Below the pieces are notes generated by a model. That model was not told the DNA's origin and did no database searches. It saw only the letters and a list, made by a program, of their open reading frames with translations. From Rossellomorea sp. SC111 (GTDB taxonomy: Bacteria > Bacillota > Bacilli > Bacillales > Bacillaceae_B): 64,000 nt of DNA. The position numbers were made by a program, and so were the translations under genes. Below, one piece after another: positions 57,408 to 64,000 of this stretch. The DNA lies in assembly GCF_024733565.1 (NCBI RefSeq), contig NZ_JANIOC010000018.1:1-64000 (forward strand), written 5' to 3'. Positions within the stretch are counted from its first letter, which is position 1; the number at the start of each line of letters is the position of its first letter.

Positions 57408-57959
57408 TCACCTCACAAATAATCCCATTATTAATTTTTCTTTTGAATTTTTCCGCATCCTTTCATCTATTAGAAAGAATATGACCGCACAGCAAATAGC
57501 TCCTAACGAGTAACCGGGGAAGATAAAATAAGTGACCTCCCCGAATCCAATATGTATGAATCCGGAAATCCACGCTCTCATTGAAGAAAACCTCATAGAA
57601 ATAACTTCTGCTATCAGTGAGACAGGTAATCCATATAAAAAATTTCCGAACAGACTGAAGAAAAACACCAACAAAATAAATAGTGATAACTCACCACCTG
57701 CACTATATGAATCTCCCTTGATCATAGCCATAGCGAAATAAAAAATAAATAAGCAAATGGTAAAACAGATAGAAGTATAAAAAGCGACTTTGATTTTCCG
57801 GTAGTCGTCTTTCCATATACCCCGTCTAATGCCAGGCACCAAAATGACCGCAAGCAGCAGTCCAAGGTAAGCCACGACCTCTATCGATGTCTCAGAGATG
57901 AGTAAAATAGTGATCACAAGGAGTACTGAAAAAACTAAAATAATATTCCCCTTCATCAT
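57408..57959 (-). CDS. multi-pass membrane protein, unknown
   Basis: 183 aa with about five hydrophobic segments: about 3-42, 57-80, 92-118 and 133-165. No recognised family. The ribosome-binding site is weak (AAGG about 13 nt upstream of a double ATG). A TGCCAGGCACC element lies in the coding sequence near 57829. Convergent with the YknX-like gene and divergent from the alkaline phosphatase. Confidence 0.65.
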   Translation of the reverse strand: MMKGNIILVFSVLLVITILLISETSIEVVAYLGLLLAVILVPGIRRGIWKDDYRKIKVAFYTSICFTICLFIFYFAMAMIKGDSYSAGGELSLFILLVFFFSLFGNFLYGLPVSLIAEVISMRFSSMRAWISGFIHIGFGEVTYFIFPGYSLGAICCAVIFFLIDERMRKNSKEKLIMGLFVR

Positions 57960-58093
57960 GAATTCCCACGAACCTTTTTTATTTCATTGTACAACACCAG
58001 CAAAGATGACGAAATGACCTATAAAGCATACATACTCTTCCCCCACCCACAAATACTATGCCTACACTAAAAGAAAAGGAGCCCTGACCCACT

Positions 58094-59695
58094 ATGAAAA
58101 CACTCAAACGCCTCACCATCCTCCTAACCCTACTAACCCTCACCCTGCCCTCCTCCACAACCGCCGCCCCACCACCACACAAAAACGTCATCCTCATGAT
58201 CATGGACGGCACCAACTCCGACATTCTCACCCTGTCCCGCTGGTATCGAGGGACGGACCTCCAACTTGATACGATTCTCAGAGGCGGCGTCCGGACCTAT
58301 TCGGCTCAATCTGCCATCACCGATTCCGCTGCAGCAGGTTCTGCCATGGCAACAGGATTGAAGACGAAAGCGGATTACATAGGCATGAACCACGATGGAC
58401 GTCCCGTTTTGACCGTCCTCGAAGGCGCCAAGCTGTCCGGTTACGAGACAGGCATCGTGTCCACCTCCCCCGTTCAGCACGCCACCCCCGCTGCGTTCAC
58501 GTCCCACGCCTTGAACCGGGATGAGTTTGGCGATATCGGTGAACAGCAAGTTTACCAAGGGCTCGATGTCGTGTTGGGCGGTGGTGCTTCGTGGTTAAAA
58601 CCACAAGCCAAAGAGCCATCCAAAGACGATGACGGGATGCTGAAGACAAATCAGGTCAGCCGAGAAGACGGTGAAAACCTCTTTAAAGAGATCCATTCTT
58701 CTGGATATGATTTGGTTCGGAAGAGGGACGGACTTCTAAGGGGGACGACCTCCCTAAAGCTATGGGGAGTATTCGCTGATGAAGATATCTCCTATGAATT
58801 GGACCGTCCTCTGCTACATCCCGATGAGCCTTCCCTTGCAGAGATGACCCGTGCAGCCATTAAAAGGCTTTCACAAAGTGAAAAAGGATTCTTCCTTATG
58901 GTCGAAGGCAGCAAGGTGGACTGGGCCGCTCATAAGAACGATCCAGTCGGGATGATCAGTGAGGTATTGAGCTTTGACGATGCTGTCCGTGAGGCTCTTG
59001 ATTTTGCCCGGAAGGACGGGAACACCATGGTGGTTGCCGTGACGGATCATGGGAATAGCGGATTGACACTTGGGAATCACGGGACAAACGGTAATTATAA
59101 AACACTGCCTGCCGAGAAATTCATCAAGCCACTGAAGAAAGCCAAGCTTACTGTCAAAGGAGCCACCTCCCAGCTGAAGAAGGATCAATCGAATCTAAAA
59201 GAGGTTCTTTCAAACTATGGATTGGGTGAACTGAGCGGGGAGGAATATAGTGCGATGGAAGCCGCCAGCAGTGTGGATGAGCTTGAAAGTAAGATGGTGA
59301 AGCTGATGGCCGAACGCGCACATCTCGGCTTCACCACCCACGGTCATACAGGCGAAGACGTCTTTTTATACTCCTATGGACCAGGTAGGCCGGTTGGACT
59401 GATTGAAAACACCGACATTCCACGGGTGATTTCTACTTATATGGGATTTTCACTGGGTACCGGTCCATTCGCTTCGTGGTACGTTGATGGAGTGAAATAT
59501 TATCGGGATAGGGGATATGAAGTGTCGTTTGAGGGACGGACCTCTAAAAATCCTGTGATGTTGGCGAAGCGTGATGATGTGGTGCTCCGTTTTCCGGAAA
59601 ATAAGGATTTTTATTGGAGAAACGAGGAAAAAGTGGGGTTGAAGAGCGTGAATGTGTATGATGGGGAGACGTTTTATGTGCATGTGGAGAAGTAG
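58094..59695 (+). CDS. alkaline phosphatase, secreted
   Basis: 533 aa. Signal peptide about 1-24, metal-binding ILMIMDGTNSD, nucleophile Ser78 in ITDSAAAGSAMATG, MVEGSKVDWAAHKND, VAVTDHGNSGL and the late metal His in FTTHGHTGEDV: a canonical PhoA/PhoB fold. It is longer than B. subtilis PhoA/PhoB (about 460 aa), with extra sequence after the catalytic core. Three copies of the 14-bp motif lie in the gene, each in a different reading frame. AAAGGAG is 12 nt before the ATG, rather far. No Pho box was identified. Confidence 0.94.
   Translation: MKTLKRLTILLTLLTLTLPSSTTAAPPPHKNVILMIMDGTNSDILTLSRWYRGTDLQLDTILRGGVRTYSAQSAITDSAAAGSAMATGLKTKADYIGMNHDGRPVLTVLEGAKLSGYETGIVSTSPVQHATPAAFTSHALNRDEFGDIGEQQVYQGLDVVLGGGASWLKPQAKEPSKDDDGMLKTNQVSREDGENLFKEIHSSGYDLVRKRDGLLRGTTSLKLWGVFADEDISYELDRPLLHPDEPSLAEMTRAAIKRLSQSEKGFFLMVEGSKVDWAAHKNDPVGMISEVLSFDDAVREALDFARKDGNTMVVAVTDHGNSGLTLGNHGTNGNYKTLPAEKFIKPLKKAKLTVKGATSQLKKDQSNLKEVLSNYGLGELSGEEYSAMEAASSVDELESKMVKLMAERAHLGFTTHGHTGEDVFLYSYGPGRPVGLIENTDIPRVISTYMGFSLGTGPFASWYVDGVKYYRDRGYEVSFEGRTSKNPVMLAKRDDVVLRFPENKDFYWRNEEKVGLKSVNVYDGETFYVHVEK
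58248..58261 (+). repeat. 14-bp RAYT-associated motif in alkaline phosphatase, exact, frame 1
   Basis: GAGGGACGGACCTC read as (R)-G-T-D-L. Confidence 0.85.
58723..58736 (+). repeat. 14-bp RAYT-associated motif in alkaline phosphatase, 13/14, frame 2
   Basis: GAGGGACGGACTTC read as K-R-D-G-L. Confidence 0.75.
59531..59544 (+). repeat. 14-bp RAYT-associated motif in alkaline phosphatase, exact, frame 3
   Basis: GAGGGACGGACCTC read as E-G-R-T-S. Confidence 0.85.
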
Positions 59696-59943
59696 GGTGG
59701 GGATTGGGCAAGTTTTGAAGGGCGATCGATTTTCAGAGTCGTCCATTATATTATCGACCTAACCACATTTATTATCGACCGTCCCCTCCATAGCCGTGCC
59801 AGCCACCAAACCAACTCCACACCCACACATTTCGACAAACTCCACACCCTTTCCACACCACTTCCCCCACCCCATGTTCCTTTTCCCCCTCCTTTTGCGT
59901 TATAATAAAAGAATGCGATTTTATAGATTGGAGAGGTTGGTTG

Positions 59944-61578
59944 ATGTCGATTCGTATTCAGGAGTTGAAGGATAAGTTGCTTCCCATGAGTCAGTCGATA
60001 CAGGGTATGCTTGACCCGAATCAGGACGAGAGCAAGAATGTCGTGTCAAAGGGCCTTCTTTTGTTCCGTCAGAATCTGGTTTCGAACGTAAAGGTCCGGG
60101 ATGAGGAAGTGTCGGCGGAGGTGCAGGATGTGACGCCTGTCACCTTAGAGCTGAACTTATTGTTTCCCCTCTTAAGCAAGTGCTCATGTCCGCAGGATAA
60201 ATGGTGCAGGCATCAAATGGCGACCTTCTTTATGCTCTATAACAAAGTTGGACGGGTCAGTGAGTGGATCCAGAATTGGCGGAATCAGTCAGAGCCCGCC
60301 ACTCCGGAAGCACAATCACTGGATGATTTAATGAAAAAGCACGGGGCTTTAAAGAAAGCAAGCGATCTATTGAACGAACGGAAAACACGGGGCAACAGCC
60401 CAGAGGAATGGTGGCAGTTCTTTGGCTCCCTTCTAAAGAAAGAGGACTTGGAGTTACTTGAAAGACAGCCCTATTTAATGGACGTCCTCGTGCAGAATAT
60501 CACGAAGAGGTTCATGAAGGAAGCTCCCTTCGAACGGGAATGGAAGCCCCTTTATCAGCTGTTTGCGACTTTTTATCTATCAATTGAAATCGACCTTTTT
60601 CTACAAAAACGGAATGTCGAACTGAGCCGTGAGCAGTACAGCATGTACGATTTCCTCCTGGGTGAAATGGAAGACGCCGTGGAGAAGCTGTCGATCCATG
60701 CCATGCCGTTCAGTTTCGATCCGTATATTGCTTTTTTGAAAAAGCAGACGATCGAGATGAGCGATTCCACTGAGAACAGTACGATAATGAAGGCCGAAGT
60801 GTATCGCTTCTTATGGTACTACTTGTTTAAGCAGAAATCGTGGCGCCGGGATGAAGTGACACGACTGGAAGAGGAAGAAATCGAGGATCCCACTTTTCAT
60901 AATGTGGCCCTCCTTCATCAATACCTCCTCCTTGAGGATTTGAATAAAGCAAGTGAAGTCGTCGATGAGCTTGGTACAGAACTTGTTGCTTACAGTGAAT
61001 TCTGGCTGCGCAAATTTTTTGTCGGGAAACGATACGAAGTCGGTTTCTTCCTGGTACGCAATATCTTATCGAGGATGCCGGATCATCTCGAAACCCTTGA
61101 TTATTATGAAGCGACCCGATTCGTCCGCTGGTTCGTGCGGATTTTGCCGATGGATTGGTTGATGGAAAAGGACAGTGCCCTTGTGAACGAGCTTCTCCTC
61201 TCCATGCTTCCGTATAGCTTTTTCTCCTATAATGAGTATCTCATCACGGCGAAGGCTTACCGTGAATGGGTCGAACTGCAGAAATATATGAGCTACAGCA
61301 TTGCGGAAATGGAAGGCATGGGCCTCCGTGACGTGACGAAGGAAGCACCCGAGCTCGCCCTGCCGATCTATTACGCCGGTGTCATCACAGCGATCGATCA
61401 GAAGAACCGCGACAGCTACAAGCTCGCGGTCCGTTATATGAAGAAGATCAGGACGATTTATAAAAAAACGAAGAAAACCGATAAGTGGGATGTCTATCTC
61501 ACCTATATTCTGGAGAAATATAAGCGTTTACGCGCGTTCCAAGAAGAGTGCAGAAAGGGTAAGTTAATCGATGCTTAA
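59944..61578 (+). CDS. ywqB: SWIM zinc-finger protein YwqB
   Basis: 544 aa from ATG 59944 with GGAGAGG 7 nt upstream. SWIM domain at about residues 73-92 with the CxC...CxH zinc motif (KCSCPQDKWCRHQMA). The rest is helical with no known domain. It overlaps the SNF2 helicase gene by 8 nt, the ywqB-ywqA arrangement of B. subtilis, so the two are translationally coupled and probably act together on nucleic acid. The gap 59696-59943 is C-rich and holds two ATTATCGACC repeats, no gene. Confidence 0.9.
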   Translation: MSIRIQELKDKLLPMSQSIQGMLDPNQDESKNVVSKGLLLFRQNLVSNVKVRDEEVSAEVQDVTPVTLELNLLFPLLSKCSCPQDKWCRHQMATFFMLYNKVGRVSEWIQNWRNQSEPATPEAQSLDDLMKKHGALKKASDLLNERKTRGNSPEEWWQFFGSLLKKEDLELLERQPYLMDVLVQNITKRFMKEAPFEREWKPLYQLFATFYLSIEIDLFLQKRNVELSREQYSMYDFLLGEMEDAVEKLSIHAMPFSFDPYIAFLKKQTIEMSDSTENSTIMKAEVYRFLWYYLFKQKSWRRDEVTRLEEEEIEDPTFHNVALLHQYLLLEDLNKASEVVDELGTELVAYSEFWLRKFFVGKRYEVGFFLVRNILSRMPDHLETLDYYEATRFVRWFVRILPMDWLMEKDSALVNELLLSMLPYSFFSYNEYLITAKAYREWVELQKYMSYSIAEMEGMGLRDVTKEAPELALPIYYAGVITAIDQKNRDSYKLAVRYMKKIRTIYKKTKKTDKWDVYLTYILEKYKRLRAFQEECRKGKLIDA

Positions 61579-64000
61579 ACTGTCTTCCGTGAAAATCAAT
61601 GTCCATACAACTGAATATGAAGACCGTTTCTTCATCACTGCGGAAAACGACGAAGGCGAACTCCTTCCCCCGAAAGATTGGAAGGGGCAACTGTTCCTTT
61701 GGCATGAAGAAAGCTTTTTCGGAACTCTGCTTGAGGAGGCCGACGGCGGAGTTCCCGTCACTAAATGGCAGTTCCTGACCCTCCTTGCCGGCGAGCATTT
61801 CAGCAGCATGATCCAGTGGGACTGGGATGAAACCGGCCAGGCTTGCATTGCGATCGCCCCGGTCATCTATGAAGCCGTCGAAGCCGGACGCTGGCTGCCG
61901 CGTTTTGAGGAATGGCAGGAAAAGGGACTGCAGTTTCACATCCCCGATGAGGTATGGTCGAACTTCAACGACGAATTTTGGGAAGAAGAGCTGCCCAGTG
62001 GAGGTCCGTCCCTCAAATCGTTAACCGAAAACTGGTTTCAGGGTGCGTTGAATGAGGCGATGGCGTCTGGTGGATCGAGTGCGATGAAGCGAATTCAGAA
62101 GCTGAAGGAAAGTACGCTGACGTCTGAAGAGCTGGATGCGTACTTTGATGAGAAGCGCTGGAGTGAGTGGATTGCCGGTGAGGATGAAGAACTTCCGTTT
62201 TCAATCGGACTCCGGATAACCGAACCTCTTGATGAAGATGAATCCTGGGAGCTTGAAACGATTTTACGAGACCGCAAGAAACAGAATCGGATCATATCCC
62301 TTTCTGATGACACGGTCCCTCCTTCCTGGAAAAAACATCTGAACGACGTATCCGCTGAACAGGAACGCTGGATGAAGATGCTGCCGATCCTCCGTGACAC
62401 GGACGGCTCACTAAGGACGTCACTTGGTGAGCACGACGCCTGGGATTTTTTATCCGTGCTGAGTGAGAAACTTATCGATCTCGACATTGAGATTCTCCTC
62501 CCATCCTGGTGGGAAGCGATGAAGGATGCCCAGGTTCTGGTAAAAGCAAAGCTGAAAAACACGGATACGAGCTATCGTAAATCCTTCGTGGGGCTCAACG
62601 CCATGCTCGATTTCGACTGGCGTCTCTCCATGAACGGCGTCAATCTTTCCGAGGACGACTTCAATCAGCTCGTTGATGACCAGCGCCGCTTGGTGAAAAT
62701 CCGCGGTCAGTGGATGAAGCTCGATCCTGCCATGATTCGCCGGATTCAGCAGATGATGACAAAAGCGAAGCAGGAAGGGATCTCAATCCAGGATATGCTC
62801 GAACAGGAGCTTGTCCCCCGTGATGAGGATGAGGCGGAAACGGATCCCAATGATGATGAGCATGATCCTTATCAATACGCCCGGATTCAGCTCGAACTCA
62901 ATCGCTCCATGAAAAAAATGGTGCATCAGCTGACGAATGTGTCATCGATTCCGCTTACGGAAACGCCCCATTCGTTTATCGGCGAGCTCCGTCCCTACCA
63001 GCAGCTGGGGATGAGCTGGATGCTCTTTTTACGAAAATTTGGCTTTGGCGCCTGTCTTGCCGATGACATGGGGCTCGGGAAAACGGTTCAGCTGATTACA
63101 TACCTCCAGCATGTGAAGGAAACCGAAAAGCCGGAAACCCCTTCCCTGATCGTTGCTCCTACCTCCGTTCTCGGAAACTGGCAGCGTGAGTTGGAGAAGT
63201 TTGCTCCGGACTTGAAGGTTCATCTACATTACGGCCCGACCCGTGCGAAGGGTGAGAATTTTGCAGCTGCCATCAAGGACGTCGATGTGGTGCTCACCTC
63301 TTACGGCTTGTCCCATATCGATTTCGACGAACTGTCCCTCGTCGAATGGACATCGATCTCCCTTGACGAAGCACAGAATATCAAGAATGCCAATACGAAG
63401 CAATCCCGTGCGATCCGCAAGCTGAGCGGCAAACATCATATTGCACTGACGGGGACACCGATGGAGAATCGTCTATCCGAACTGTGGTCAATCTTTGATT
63501 TTCTGAACCACAGCTATCTCGGTGGGTTTACCCAGTATCAGAAAAATTATATCGCTCCCATTGAAAAAGACGAGAACGAAGAAAAAGTCAAAGAACTTCA
63601 GGCAAAAATCAAGCCGTTCTTATTGCGTCGCACGAAAAAAGATCCTGAAGTCGAATTGAACCTGCCTGAAAAACTCGAGCAGAAAGAATATTGTCATCTC
63701 ACTGCCGAGCAGGCGGCCCTGTATGAGCAACTCGTGAAAGACACGCTCGCTAAAATTGAAACACTGAGCGGATTTGAGCGCAAAGGGCTGATCCTGCAAA
63801 TGCTGAACCAGCTGAAGCAGCTCTGTAACCACCCGGCTCTTTATCTGAAAGAACCGGATCCCAAGTCTATCCTCTCAAGGTCTGAAAAAATGCAGAAGCT
63901 GAAGGACATCGTGGAAACTGCGCTTGAATCCGGCGAAGCCTGCCTGATCTTCACCCAGTATATCTCCATGGGCGAGATGATCCAGGAAGTGATGAAGGAA
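61571..64000 (+). CDS. ywqA: SNF2-family helicase YwqA (C-terminus beyond the right edge)
   Basis: 810 codons are in the window, from ATG 61571, still open at the right edge. The N-terminal about 430 residues are the bacterial SNF2-associated region. The helicase core begins at LRPYQQLGMSWM with motif I DDMGLGKT (about residue 500), motif II LDEAQNIKN and motif III ALTGTPMEN; domain 2 starts before the edge with CLIFTQYISMG. A double-stranded DNA translocase. One exact 14-bp motif at 62001-62014 reads GGPSLK. Confidence 0.93.
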   Translation, partial: MLKLSSVKINVHTTEYEDRFFITAENDEGELLPPKDWKGQLFLWHEESFFGTLLEEADGGVPVTKWQFLTLLAGEHFSSMIQWDWDETGQACIAIAPVIYEAVEAGRWLPRFEEWQEKGLQFHIPDEVWSNFNDEFWEEELPSGGPSLKSLTENWFQGALNEAMASGGSSAMKRIQKLKESTLTSEELDAYFDEKRWSEWIAGEDEELPFSIGLRITEPLDEDESWELETILRDRKKQNRIISLSDDTVPPSWKKHLNDVSAEQERWMKMLPILRDTDGSLRTSLGEHDAWDFLSVLSEKLIDLDIEILLPSWWEAMKDAQVLVKAKLKNTDTSYRKSFVGLNAMLDFDWRLSMNGVNLSEDDFNQLVDDQRRLVKIRGQWMKLDPAMIRRIQQMMTKAKQEGISIQDMLEQELVPRDEDEAETDPNDDEHDPYQYARIQLELNRSMKKMVHQLTNVSSIPLTETPHSFIGELRPYQQLGMSWMLFLRKFGFGACLADDMGLGKTVQLITYLQHVKETEKPETPSLIVAPTSVLGNWQRELEKFAPDLKVHLHYGPTRAKGENFAAAIKDVDVVLTSYGLSHIDFDELSLVEWTSISLDEAQNIKNANTKQSRAIRKLSGKHHIALTGTPMENRLSELWSIFDFLNHSYLGGFTQYQKNYIAPIEKDENEEKVKELQAKIKPFLLRRTKKDPEVELNLPEKLEQKEYCHLTAEQAALYEQLVKDTLAKIETLSGFERKGLILQMLNQLKQLCNHPALYLKEPDPKSILSRSEKMQKLKDIVETALESGEACLIFTQYISMGEMIQEVMKE
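62001..62014 (-). repeat. 14-bp RAYT-associated motif, exact copy inside ywqA
   Basis: GAGGTCCGTCCCTC on the coding strand, the reverse of the copies in hut and phosphatase genes, read as G-G-P-S-L. Confidence 0.85.

Noticed and set aside
62984-62997. 12/14 match to the 14-bp motif in ywqA
   Set aside because: It encodes the conserved helicase segment LRPYQ, so it is explained by the protein and is probably coincidental.

Overview
The window comes from a Gram-positive, endospore-forming Bacillaceae member. The evidence is B. subtilis-type gene sets (tre, degSU-yvyE, hutPHUIG, ywqBA), a Spo0E-like phosphatase gene, LysM/P60 wall hydrolases, InhA, a SipW/TasA matrix cluster, strong GGAGG ribosome-binding sites and many TTG/GTG starts. 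A marine or soil Bacillus relative is likely; the species cannot be fixed from the sequence alone.

Layout. 0-1.4 kb: the end of an unrecognised membrane-anchored gene and a LysM-P60 endopeptidase. 1.4-8.6 kb: the trehalose genes treP, treA and treR with three TreR palindromes and a cre site; treR is separated from treA by a decayed type VII/LXG-type remnant, small membrane proteins and a Spo0E-like gene. 8.7-16.8 kb: matrix and exoprotein block (sipW, a TasA/CalY-like protein, an acidic-tailed relative, InhA), the degS-degU regulator pair, and yvyE. 16.9-38.7 kb: AT-rich polysaccharide region with an LCP ligase and three minus-strand operons for a Wzx/Wzy-type polymer. WbpA/B/E-like enzymes and a possible WbpD-like acetyltransferase point to a diacetamido-uronic acid. 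The same region carries a SpoIID-like protein, an SH3 protein, a ten-SH3 amidase and two more glycosyltransferases. 39-43.7 kb: a second LysM-P60 enzyme and a large subtilisin with tandem C-terminal repeats.

43.9-45.7 kb holds a PlcR-like TPR regulator divergent from a 42-codon exported pro-peptide, with a repeated candidate operator: a probable undescribed peptide quorum-sensing system. 45.8-51.9 kb is the histidine-utilisation operon with a HutP-controlled leader terminator. 52-54.5 kb contains a REP-associated tyrosine transposase (RAYT) flanked by inverted copies of a 14-bp motif, GAGGGACGGACCTC. Ten exact and about ten degenerate copies are scattered through 3.4-3.6 kb and 46-62 kb, between and inside genes, and none was found across 4-46 kb. 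This looks like a Gram-positive REP/REPIN-type family with its transposase and is the most unusual feature of the window. 54.6-57 kb has a cyclic-di-GMP class I riboswitch ahead of a 42-aa membrane peptide gene, followed by YknW- and YknX-like genes without the ABC transporter genes. 57-64 kb has a MITE-like repeat, a membrane protein, an alkaline phosphatase carrying three copies of the 14-bp motif in three reading frames, and ywqB-ywqA (SWIM protein and SNF2 helicase), the latter running off the right edge.
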